DNA from: JANPJV01 sp031425695
Lineage (GTDB): Bacteria > Pseudomonadota > Gammaproteobacteria > Xanthomonadales > SZUA-5
Assembly: GCA_031425695.1 (NCBI GenBank)
Contig: JANPJV010000089.1
Location: forward strand, 1-14,368
Length of the DNA: 14,368 nt
Direction: 5' to 3'
Made by a program: the position numbers and the translations under genes. The notes beneath the pieces were generated by a model. It was not told the DNA's origin. It did not search any database and saw nothing but the letters and a program-made list of their open reading frames with translations. Below are positions 6,443-13,384 of the stretch, piece by piece. Within the stretch, counting starts at the first letter, position 1. Every line of letters starts with the position of its first letter.

Positions 6443-8572
6443 TCAGGCCGGCTGCAGTGCGCGGCGCACGTCTTCGACGAAGGCGTTGCGGTTGAACCCG
6501 GCCTTCTGCACCGTGTGGATGATCCGCGCTGAGTTACCGCTGTTGAGCTGGGCGCGGTCGAGCGCGGTGATCTGCTTGGCAGTCACGATCAGGATCGGGA
6601 TGCGCGCAGTCTGCTCGCTGCGCTGCAAAGCCGCGACCACGTCGAACCCGCTGACTACCGGCATCATCAGGTCGAGCAGGATCAGGTCCGGCCGCAATCG
6701 TTGCGCCAGCACGATCGCCTCGCTGCCCCCATAGGCGCAGACCACGTTGTAGGCCGGTGACGGCAAGAATGCAGCGACCACTTGCACGGCCTTGGGATCA
6801 TCGTCGACGACCAGGATCGTGTGCGTACGCGCCTCGATGGGATACAGGCCGAGATCGTTGAGCGAAGCCTTGAGCGCGGCGCGGCCGATTGGCTTTTGCA
6901 GGATTGCAGCAGCGCCGCGGCGCAGCGCCAGGCTCAGATCAGTCACACCGGCAATCACCACCACCGGCACCGCTGCGAGCGATTCAATCTGGCGAATCCG
7001 CAACAGGAACTCCCAGCCATCGATCCCGGGCAGTTGCAGATCCAGCGTGATCAGGCTCAAGTTCTGGGTGGGCGCCAACAGCAGGGCGGCTTCGCCAGTA
7101 CTGGAGCGCACCACCGAGAACCCTTCCGCTTCCAGCAGCAGCCGGATCAGCTCGGCAGTCTGATCGTCATCCTCGACGACCAGCGCGACGCGCTCGCTGG
7201 CTTTGGCGACAAACAAATTCTCCGACAGGGCGTGCAGCCGCACGTCGCCGTGCTCCCGTGGCGGACTGCGCAAGGGAAGCCAGGCCACGAACTGCGACCC
7301 CTCACCTTCACGGCTGGCGACCGCGACTGCGCCGCCGTGCAATTCGACCAATTGCTTGACCATGGCAAGGCCGAGGCCAGTACCCTCGAAGCGTCGTGCC
7401 AGGCTGCTGTCGATCTGAGTGAAGGCCTGGAACAGCCGATCCATGTTCGCGCTGGAAATGCCGATGCCGCTGTCGCACACGCTGATCTCGACGAAGTGGC
7501 CGAATTCATTGTCCGCCAGCGCAAATCGGCGCAAGGACCAGTCTCCATGGATGCGCCCGACCGCCGCTCGCGACACGCAGCGCGCCCGCAGGCAGACGCG
7601 GGCGTTCAAGGGGCTGAACTTGACCGCATTGGAGAGCAGGTTGTAGACGATCTGCTTGGTCTTGCGGGTGTCCAGGCTGAGCACGCCCAGGCCCTCGCCG
7701 ATTTCGAGCTCCAGGGTGATGCGCTGCGTCGCTGCGCGCTCGCGCACGATGGTCAGGCTGTTGGACAGCAATGCGTTGAGATCCACGGCCTCCAGATCGA
7801 GCATCATCATCCCGGCCTCGACCTTGGAGAGGTCGAGGATGTCGTTGATCAGCGACAACAGGTGTTGCCCGCTGGTGAAGATGTCGCCGACATATTCCTG
7901 CTGGGTCGGGCTCATCGGACCGATCAGCCCATCTTTGAGCGCCTCGGAAAAACCGATGATGGCGTTCAAGGGGGTGCGCAGCTCATGCGACATCGTGGCC
8001 AGGAATTCCGACTTCATGCGGTTGGCGTGCTCGAGCTCGAGCTTTTCCCTTAAGGCCTGCTCCAGCAGCACGCGTTCCGCCTCAATCTGTTTGCGGGCGG
8101 TGTTGTCGGTGCCGATCAGCAGGTAGCCGATTATGGCTTCGCGGATGTCGCGGAGCGCCGTGACCGAGACCATCGCCGGGAAGCGGCTGCCATCCTTGCG
8201 GATATAGGTCAGCTCGTAGATGTCCTCGATCCCGCGTGAGGCCTTGAACACCAAGGCTTCGAAGCCGGGCGTGATCGGCGAATCCAGCTCGCCGCTGAGC
8301 GCAACCGCGCGCGCGATCAGCTCCTGTGGATCGGAAATATCGGCCGGCGTGATCTTGTTGACGACGTCGCTGGCGGCATAGCCGAGCATGGTTTCGGCGC
8401 CGACATTGAAAATCTGGATGACGCCGCGCTCGTCGGTCGCGATGCTGGAGAAATAGGCGCTGTTGAAGATTGCGTCCTGCAGCAAGCCGGTCTTGAGCAG
8501 GGCCGCTTGGCGGTGGGTTTCCAGGCTGCCCTCGCGGGCGTCCTGGGGCGTACCGAAACCAGATTTGTGCAT
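6443..8572 (-). CDS. PAS-containing hybrid histidine kinase with two receiver domains
   Basis: A soluble phosphorelay kinase of 709 residues. After a short N-terminus comes a PAS domain (about 35-160: AYFSSIATDERGVIQIFNVG, then ELTYIRKDGSRFPAMV), then HisKA with the H-box MSHELRTPLNAIIGF (His196). The ATPase domain has the N-box NLLSNAVKFSP, G1 DSGIGIS and G2 EGTGLGLAM. Receiver 1 carries VVEDDDQ and Asp511 in LDLQLPGIDGW; receiver 2 carries VVDDDP and Asp634 in LLDLMMPVVSGFD. An insertion of about 25 residues between the N-box strand and G1 appears, from memory, to recur in a subfamily of such kinases. No membrane helix is seen, so the signal is probably cytoplasmic (redox, gas or cofactor), but no haem or flavin motif is evident. 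GGAG lies eight bases before the ATG. It overlaps nothing upstream and is coupled to the response regulator downstream. Confidence 0.95.
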   Translation of the reverse strand: MHKSGFGTPQDAREGSLETHRQAALLKTGLLQDAIFNSAYFSSIATDERGVIQIFNVGAETMLGYAASDVVNKITPADISDPQELIARAVALSGELDSPITPGFEALVFKASRGIEDIYELTYIRKDGSRFPAMVSVTALRDIREAIIGYLLIGTDNTARKQIEAERVLLEQALREKLELEHANRMKSEFLATMSHELRTPLNAIIGFSEALKDGLIGPMSPTQQEYVGDIFTSGQHLLSLINDILDLSKVEAGMMMLDLEAVDLNALLSNSLTIVRERAATQRITLELEIGEGLGVLSLDTRKTKQIVYNLLSNAVKFSPLNARVCLRARCVSRAAVGRIHGDWSLRRFALADNEFGHFVEISVCDSGIGISSANMDRLFQAFTQIDSSLARRFEGTGLGLAMVKQLVELHGGAVAVASREGEGSQFVAWLPLRSPPREHGDVRLHALSENLFVAKASERVALVVEDDDQTAELIRLLLEAEGFSVVRSSTGEAALLLAPTQNLSLITLDLQLPGIDGWEFLLRIRQIESLAAVPVVVIAGVTDLSLALRRGAAAILQKPIGRAALKASLNDLGLYPIEARTHTILVVDDDPKAVQVVAAFLPSPAYNVVCAYGGSEAIVLAQRLRPDLILLDLMMPVVSGFDVVAALQRSEQTARIPILIVTAKQITALDRAQLNSGNSARIIHTVQKAGFNRNAFVEDVRRALQPA

Positions 8573-8786
8573 GAGTCGAACTCCGCTGCATGAGGAGCGA
8601 ACGGGGCGGCTCAGGGTGTCAGACCAAAGTCACGGCGGGTGGGTCTTCACGACCGTAGCAACTTGAGCGCAAACGCGGAGTGAATTCCGTCGTCGGTCAC
8701 GTGGCGCCCGTGCTGCGCCCGCTCGAGCGACCGCCCTTGCCCGATCATTGGATTCGCATTTGGCGGGCCCTCGCGCGCGCAATGGC
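8573..8786. other. Gap between the hybrid kinase and the GGDEF-kinase fusion
   Basis: These 214 bases separate two minus-strand signalling genes. I find no convincing promoter or terminator. A 33-codon minus-strand frame (8747-8646) lacks a ribosome site and is not called. GGAG near 8582 serves the hybrid kinase. The gap is long enough for a second promoter, so cotranscription of the kinase pair with the KaiC operon is likely but not shown. Confidence 0.4.
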
Positions 8787-10352
8787 CTACGCGCTCAACG
8801 GCAACGAGATTACAAACTGGCTGCCGAGCCCGCTGCCGGCGCTCTGGGCGCTGACGCTGCCGCCATGGGCATCGATCAACTCGCGCACGACCGTGAGGCC
8901 GAGACCAAGGCCGTCACTGTTGAAGCCGACCGCGCGCGGGTCCTGCACGAAGGGGTCGAATACTTTCGAGATCGCGCTCGCGGGAATGCCGATGCCATTG
9001 TCGGAAACGGTCAGCACCAGATTGCTTCCGACCACGACCGCGGACAGCCGGATCTCGCCACCGACCGGCGTGTACTTGGAGGCGTTGTCGAGCAGGTTGA
9101 TCAGCACCTGGGACAGGCGCACGCCATCGGCATGCACCGGCATCGCTCGCGCGGCGACGTAAACACCGAACTGCTGCTCACGCTTGTCCATGGCTGGGCG
9201 ACAGGTGTCGATCGCCTCGGCAATGATCGCGCTCATGTCGGTATCCGCAAGCTCCAGCAGCAACTTGCCGGTCTGCACCCGGGACACATCGAAGAGGTCG
9301 GCGACCAGCCGCGTCAGGTGTTTGACCTGGCGTTCGATGATGGCCTGCAAGCGCGGCAGCTCACTGGCCTGCACGCGTCCGATCAAGGCCGCGGTGGTGC
9401 GGATCGGCGCCAGCGGGTTGCGCAGCTCGTGCGCGAGCACGGCCAGGAACTTGGTCTGCAGCCGGTGTGCCTCCTGTGCGGCCGTCTGCAGCTCTTGCGC
9501 GTTGAGCGCGGCCAGCACCAGTTGCTCGTTGGCCTCGCGCAATTGTGCATGCTGCAGCTCGATGGAAGCGCCGCGAGCTGCGGCTGCCGCGCCCGGCGCA
9601 GTGGCTCCCTGGAAAACGGATGTCCCCAATCCATAGGATCGCGCATGCCGCATCGAGGCGTCGGCGTGGTTGATCAGTGCGTCCATGTCGGTGCCATCGT
9701 CCGGGTAAATGCTGACACCGATGCTGGCCGAGAGGCGCGCCTCCACTTGTGCAATTGAAACCGGCAGCTCAAGACTGCTGTTGATTCGCGCGGCGCACCC
9801 GAGCGCCTCGCGGACACCGCGGACATGGGGTAGCAGGATCAGGAACTCGTCGCCGCCGTAGCGACACACGGTGTCGCCCCTACCGATGGCGATGGTGAGC
9901 AAGCCGGCCACTAGGCGCAGCGCCGCGTCTCCACAGCCGTGGCCATGCGCCGCATTGATCCGGTGGAAATCGTTGAGATCTAAAAACAGCACGGCGACCT
10001 TGGTCGAGTGCGCTTCCGCATGCCTGAGTGCCTGCGAAAAGCGCTCGGTCAGCAGAGTTCGGTTGGGCAAGGCCGTCAAAGCATCGATCTGGCCGGCAAG
10101 CAGCGCGCCGGCGAGCGCGGTGGTAGCGATGTCAGCTTCGGTATGCGCGCGCAGCATCGCGATCACCAGCTGTTCGTTAGCCTCGCGCAGTTGCGTTGAA
10201 TGGGCACTGCCCAGGCGGCGATCTGCGCACACCAGATCCTCCTCCAGACGCGTCAGCGCTACGCGAGCGAGCTCGGTCTGCTGAAGCAGGGTCGATAGTT
10301 CGTCTGCGGCCTGCCGGGCCGCTTCTGAACCGCGCTCGTCGACGCTGGTCAT
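8787..10352 (-). CDS. GGDEF domain-histidine kinase fusion protein
   Basis: A 521-residue soluble protein combining diguanylate cyclase and histidine kinase modules. An N-terminal helical segment ends in QLREANEQLV (about 54-63). The GGDEF domain follows (about 85-250: DALTALPNR, metal site FLDLNDFHRIN, signature RYGGDEF with GGDEF at 166-170). A second helix with the same QLREANEQLV leads into HisKA (LAHELRNPLAPIR, His308) and the ATPase (N-box NLLDNASKYTP, G1 DNGIGIP, G2 GLGLGLTVV). All core motifs of both modules are present, so both activities are plausible. The canonical RxxD inhibitory site is missing. There is no receiver, PAS or membrane domain. Most fusions place GGDEF at the C-terminus, so an internal GGDEF ahead of HisKA is unusual. 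Its ATG overlaps the KaiC-like stop by four bases (ATGA), implying coupled synthesis with that ATPase. Confidence 0.94.
   Translation of the reverse strand: MTSVDERGSEAARQAADELSTLLQQTELARVALTRLEEDLVCADRRLGSAHSTQLREANEQLVIAMLRAHTEADIATTALAGALLAGQIDALTALPNRTLLTERFSQALRHAEAHSTKVAVLFLDLNDFHRINAAHGHGCGDAALRLVAGLLTIAIGRGDTVCRYGGDEFLILLPHVRGVREALGCAARINSSLELPVSIAQVEARLSASIGVSIYPDDGTDMDALINHADASMRHARSYGLGTSVFQGATAPGAAAAARGASIELQHAQLREANEQLVLAALNAQELQTAAQEAHRLQTKFLAVLAHELRNPLAPIRTTAALIGRVQASELPRLQAIIERQVKHLTRLVADLFDVSRVQTGKLLLELADTDMSAIIAEAIDTCRPAMDKREQQFGVYVAARAMPVHADGVRLSQVLINLLDNASKYTPVGGEIRLSAVVVGSNLVLTVSDNGIGIPASAISKVFDPFVQDPRAVGFNSDGLGLGLTVVRELIDAHGGSVSAQSAGSGLGSQFVISLPLSA
9516..9545 (-). repeat. 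Copy 2 of a 30-base direct repeat encoding the QLREANEQLV linker
   Basis: This segment matches 10164-10193 at 26 of 30 bases and in the same reading frame. It encodes the helix between the GGDEF and HisKA domains. Copy 1 lies before the GGDEF domain, so the two copies bracket that domain. Confidence 0.7.
10164..10193 (-). repeat. Copy 1 of a 30-base direct repeat encoding the QLREANEQLV linker
   Basis: This copy lies N-terminal to the GGDEF domain of the same gene and is 26/30 identical to 9516-9545. The four differences are all third-position or otherwise silent, since both copies encode the same ten residues. Confidence 0.7.
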
Positions 10353-11857
10353 GGACCTGGCTCGTCCGGCAGAACCGGCCCGTCGCGTGGCGCCTCTGAG
10401 CGTGCCGCCGGTGTCTTGCGCGTTGGCCGGCCACCTAGCAGACCTTCGTAGTCAGGAAGGCTCGCTCCAATCTGGATGCCGTCGGCGTCGATGTTGAAGA
10501 GCCGCAGCTCGTTCGAATGCGCGCTTGCACGCACCTTGACCACGGCCATCACCCGCAGCAGGCGGCTATCGACCTCGATGTAGCGCTGCACGATGATTGC
10601 GTCGGTCATGAACGCCGTGCCATAGGGACTGAAACGCAAGTCGTCGTAACGGTCTTCCAGTTCGGACGTCATCAACACGGTGACGCCTTCGGAAGCGAGC
10701 GCGGCGACCATGCGAGAGAGATTTTCGCGAAAATCCTCACGGAACGTCGGTGCCACCGCGAGCTCGAAACCAGACAGCGAGTCGATGACCACGCGGGTAG
10801 CGCCGAGCCGGCGGATTTCATCCAAAATCAATTGCACGATTTCGTCGATCGAAAGGTCCGCTGCGCGGCTGTCGACCAAGCCAACGGTGCCGCTTTCAAC
10901 GAGATCGGCCAGGATGCGGTTGCGCGTCCGGTTGGGTTGCTGTTCGAAGACCGCAACCACGCCCTTTTCGCCGCGGCGTGCGCCCTCGGCCAGGAAGGCG
11001 GCTGCCAGGATGCTCTTGCCCGAACCGGAGGGCCCGGCGATCAGCAGCGAGTAGCCGCGCGGCAGCCCACCACCCAACATTTCGTCGAGGCGTTGGACGC
11101 CCATGCCGAGGCGCGACATCGGCAGGGTCGAGGCCGCGCCGCTGGGGGAGTTCGCGCCCGCCGGGGCGAAAACGCGGATGCCATTCTGGTCGATGCGGAA
11201 GGTGTGCAGGCCAGGCAAGGTCGCCTGGCCGCGCATCTTCATGATCTGCATCTTGCGCACCATGGAGTTGCGCTGCACGCTCTGGCGCAGCCAGATCAGG
11301 CCGTCGGCGACGGTGAACACCGGATTTGGATCGGTCTCGACGAAGTACTCGCCGATCAGGAACGTCGTCGCCTGCCAGCTGGTCATGAGCACCCCGAGCT
11401 GCTGCACGAAGTGCTGCAGCTTGAGCTCCGCATCGCCAGCGCCGCCGTCGCTCGCGAGAATCACCGAGCGGAAGGAATCGACGAAGACCAATGCCGGGTT
11501 GTGGGCGGTGACCTCGGCCACGATGCGCTTGAGCACCCGGCTCAAGTCGCCATCAAGCATCTCCTCGTTGAGGCTGATGAAGCGGATCGAGTGATTGATG
11601 CGGTCGGCATCGAAATAGCCGAACTGCTGCTGGTAGCGGAGCATCTTGAGCGGTGGCTCGCCGAGCACGGTCATGTACAGCGCCGGCCGTTCCGGGGTCG
11701 CCAGCGCGAACATCATCTGGTGGGCGAGCGTGGTCTTGCCGCAGCCCGGCGGCCCGGCGATCAGGTTGAAGGAGTACTCGGGCAGGCCACCGCCGAGTAC
11801 TTCGTCGAGGCCCGGTACGCCGGTCGCCAGGCGGTTGATGGTGACGGCGCTATTCAT
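10349..11857 (-). CDS. KaiC-like double-domain RecA-fold ATPase
   Basis: A 502-residue tandem KaiC-domain ATPase. Domain 1 has LGGGLPEYSFNLIAGPPGCGKT (Walker A 35-42) and Walker B LVFVDS (123-128), and closes with KMQIMKMRGQATLPGLHTFRI, typical of the family. Domain 2 has Walker A GPSGSGKS (275-282) and Walker B RVVIDS (355-360). Such proteins form ATP-dependent hexamers and are regulatory in non-cyanobacteria. By eye alignment, the catalytic glutamate pair of clock KaiC is Leu65-Gly66 in domain 1 and Glu305-Gln306 in domain 2, and the Ser431/Thr432 dyad is Ala415-Phe416. Autophosphorylation as in the cyanobacterial clock is therefore doubtful. The ATG at 11857 overlaps the preceding gene by four bases, and the stop overlaps the GGDEF-kinase start likewise. 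No kaiA or kaiB is nearby. A role in scaffolding or gating the kinase is inferred. Confidence 0.93.
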   Translation of the reverse strand: MNSAVTINRLATGVPGLDEVLGGGLPEYSFNLIAGPPGCGKTTLAHQMMFALATPERPALYMTVLGEPPLKMLRYQQQFGYFDADRINHSIRFISLNEEMLDGDLSRVLKRIVAEVTAHNPALVFVDSFRSVILASDGGAGDAELKLQHFVQQLGVLMTSWQATTFLIGEYFVETDPNPVFTVADGLIWLRQSVQRNSMVRKMQIMKMRGQATLPGLHTFRIDQNGIRVFAPAGANSPSGAASTLPMSRLGMGVQRLDEMLGGGLPRGYSLLIAGPSGSGKSILAAAFLAEGARRGEKGVVAVFEQQPNRTRNRILADLVESGTVGLVDSRAADLSIDEIVQLILDEIRRLGATRVVIDSLSGFELAVAPTFREDFRENLSRMVAALASEGVTVLMTSELEDRYDDLRFSPYGTAFMTDAIIVQRYIEVDSRLLRVMAVVKVRASAHSNELRLFNIDADGIQIGASLPDYEGLLGGRPTRKTPAARSEAPRDGPVLPDEPGP

Positions 11858-12294
11858 GAAGAGGGGTCCTGCGCGGCAGCGCCGCTAGATGAAGGGGTCC
11901 ACAGCGAGCGCAGCAGGCTTTCCGTGAGCTTGGGTCCAACCAGGCTCAACAGCACCACATAGAAGTTGCCCAGCATGGCCGCGCCGGCCGCGAGCGCCTC
12001 TGCAGCGGGTCGCAGCTCGAGCCGGGTGCGCAGCGCTGCGAGGTCCATCGGCGAGCTCGGGTCACCGAGTTCAGCCAGCCATGGGTGGCCACCGCGCGAC
12101 AGACTCAGGCTGCGGACGTACAGCATGCCGACGCCGCGCGTGCCCAGGATCGGGTTGAGATCGCGATCAATTTCCGTCCAGATGGCCACGCAGGCATCCG
12201 CGACTTGGGCCGAATCGCCATCCACACCCGCCCGCATTGCCAGTACCTCGGCAATTCGCGCTACGTCGGAGGTGTCCAAGGTGATTGCTACCAC
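11854..12294 (-). CDS. Uncharacterised 146-residue protein, first gene of the KaiC-like operon
   Basis: I do not assign a function. The protein has no signal peptide, cysteine motif or catalytic signature. It looks largely alpha-helical: an N-terminal acidic part (DTSDVARIAEVLAMRAG), a middle segment with GVGMLYVRSLSLSRGGHPWL, a short MDLAALRTRLE helix, and a hydrophobic C-terminal helix AAMLGNFYVVLLSLVGPKLTESLLRSLW. From memory, short proteins with RSL...HPWL and LTE.LLRS.W patterns occur beside signalling kinases in other proteobacteria, so it may belong to a conserved accessory family; this needs a search. It is not KaiB-like in length or sequence. The start is a GTG with no strong ribosome site. 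Its stop overlaps the KaiC-like ATG by four bases, which argues for stoichiometric partnership with that ATPase. Confidence 0.8.
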   Translation of the reverse strand: MVAITLDTSDVARIAEVLAMRAGVDGDSAQVADACVAIWTEIDRDLNPILGTRGVGMLYVRSLSLSRGGHPWLAELGDPSSPMDLAALRTRLELRPAAEALAAGAAMLGNFYVVLLSLVGPKLTESLLRSLWTPSSSGAAAQDPSS

Positions 12295-12310
12295 TCGCTA
12301 CTGAGCCTGG

Positions 12311-12316
12311 ATAGTA
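12311..12316 (-). promoter_or_regulatory. Candidate -10 box for the KaiC-like operon
   Basis: TACTAT on the minus strand is a good -10 hexamer, 16 bases before the GTG of the first operon gene. A start near 12304 would give a leader of only about 10 bases, fitting the lack of a ribosome site. The -35 position (GCTTCC at 17 bases) is poor, so confidence is low. Confidence 0.35.
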
Positions 12317-12366
12317 CTCCCTCCCGCGTGATGGGAAGCAGGGGCACGTTCACACTGTGAAGACCA

Positions 12367-12461
12367 TTGCCTGGAGGGCCGCGCTCCCGCGCGGCCGCTC
12401 TCAATCGTCGCATCGCGAATACAAAATGCAGCGGCGCGGGAGCGCCGCCCTCCAAGGTCAA
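12367..12461. repeat. REP-like inverted pair of GC hairpins
   Basis: The arms 12367-12399 and 12430-12461 are nearly reverse complements, both built on TGGAGGGC.GCGCTCCCGCGC. Each arm also folds on itself: GGCCGCGC/GCGCGGCC around TCCC (12377-12396) and GCGGCGC/GCGCCGC around GGGA (12431-12448). The pair looks like the paired repetitive extragenic palindromes of gammaproteobacteria. It overlaps the last bases of the nnrD stop region and sits upstream of the KaiC-like operon, so it may end or attenuate transcription between the two units. Confidence 0.6.
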
Positions 12462-13384
12462 CCGGCCCGCGTCAACCCGGCCAGCACGCCCGGCACCTCA
12501 CCGGCAATCTCGCGGGCGAGGAAGCCGATCCCGCCATGGCGCTCGGCGAGCACGTCACCGGCTCGCGCATGCGCGGCCACGCCCCAGCAGGCGGCCTGGG
12601 CCGCGTTGGCGCCGCGGGCCGCAAGGCCGGCAATGATCCCGGCGAGCACGTCACCGGAGCCGGAGGTCGCGAGGCCGTTGTTACCGGCGCGATTGCGCCA
12701 CAGCTGGCCGTCCGGGCTGGCGATGTGGGTGATGGCAGCCTTGAACACGACCACCGCGCCGCAGCGCGCCGCGACTTCGCGCGCGATCGTCGATGGATCG
12801 GCAAGCACCCGCTCGCGCGTCGACTTCAGCAAGTGCGCCATCTCGCCGGCATGCGGGGTTAAAACAGCACGACCGGCATAACCATGCAGCAGGTCGGGTT
12901 CGTTGGTGAGAATTTCGAGCCCGCCCGCGTCCAAGATCAGGGTCGATTGCGTCAGCGCTTCGAGCAGGTTGCGCACCAGACGCTGCGCCGAGCGGTCCGA
13001 GCGCATGCCGGGCCCGACCAGCACCGCGCTCGCGCTCTGCGCCTCGCGCGCGATGCCGGCGGCGGAGGATGGCACGATGCCACCATCGCGACGCTCGGCC
13101 AGCGCCATCACCCGCGCTTCGGGGACGGCGATGGCGACCAGCTGGGCGACGCTGCGCGAGGTGGCGATCTGCAGCTTGCCGGCGCCGGCGCGCAACGCCG
13201 CGATGCCGGCCAGGGTGACGGCGCCCGGAATCTCGCGCGAGCCGCCGATGACCAGCACCGCGCCGCGGCTCTCCTTGTCGCCTGCGGGATCGGGTGCGGG
13301 CAAGGGCCAGGCCCGCAGTCCCGCGTCATCGAGCTCACTCGTCGCCGGCGGCGCCCCGAGCACGGGTTCGATGCGGCGCTTCAT
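12458..13384 (-). CDS. nnrD: ADP-dependent NAD(P)H-hydrate dehydratase
   Basis: A cytoplasmic metabolite-repair enzyme: it restores damaged NAD(P)H hydrate (S-NADHX) to NAD(P)H using ADP. The 308 residues form only the ribokinase-like C-terminal domain of the YjeF/NnrD family. The NnrE epimerase domain found in E. coli YjeF is absent, so an epimerase must lie elsewhere if present. Visible motifs are GAVLVIGGS..IPGAVTLAG (41-60), LVGPGM, LTPHAGEM (175-182), and the nucleotide signature GNNGLATSGSGDVLAG (234-249) with catalytic Asp245. One oddity is LDAGGLEIL (151-159) where the family usually has DAD-L, so one aspartate is replaced by glycine; the effect is unknown. Its ATG overlaps the phosphatase stop by four bases (ATGA), so the two are one transcription unit. 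The start agrees with homologue length. Confidence 0.93.
   Translation of the reverse strand: MKRRIEPVLGAPPATSELDDAGLRAWPLPAPDPAGDKESRGAVLVIGGSREIPGAVTLAGIAALRAGAGKLQIATSRSVAQLVAIAVPEARVMALAERRDGGIVPSSAAGIAREAQSASAVLVGPGMRSDRSAQRLVRNLLEALTQSTLILDAGGLEILTNEPDLLHGYAGRAVLTPHAGEMAHLLKSTRERVLADPSTIAREVAARCGAVVVFKAAITHIASPDGQLWRNRAGNNGLATSGSGDVLAGIIAGLAARGANAAQAACWGVAAHARAGDVLAERHGGIGFLAREIAGEVPGVLAGLTRAG

Noticed and set aside
6782..8053. A 423-codon frame antisense to the hybrid kinase
   Set aside because: It lies wholly inside a gene with complete kinase and receiver motifs; it has no recognisable domain.
8646..8747. A 33-codon minus-strand frame between the two kinase genes
   Set aside because: It has no ribosome site, no hydrophobic or conserved pattern, and its length is expected by chance at this GC content.
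10349..11857. A true circadian clock KaiC
   Set aside because: The phosphorylation dyad and catalytic glutamates appear changed, and no kaiA or kaiB is present in the window.
10517..11962. A 481-codon frame antisense to the KaiC-like gene
   Set aside because: The opposite strand carries intact Walker motifs and overlapping operon structure; this frame is His/Asp/Gln-rich shadow sequence.
11854..12294. KaiB for the small operon protein
   Set aside because: KaiB is about 100 residues with a thioredoxin-like start; this protein is longer, helical and shares none of those features.
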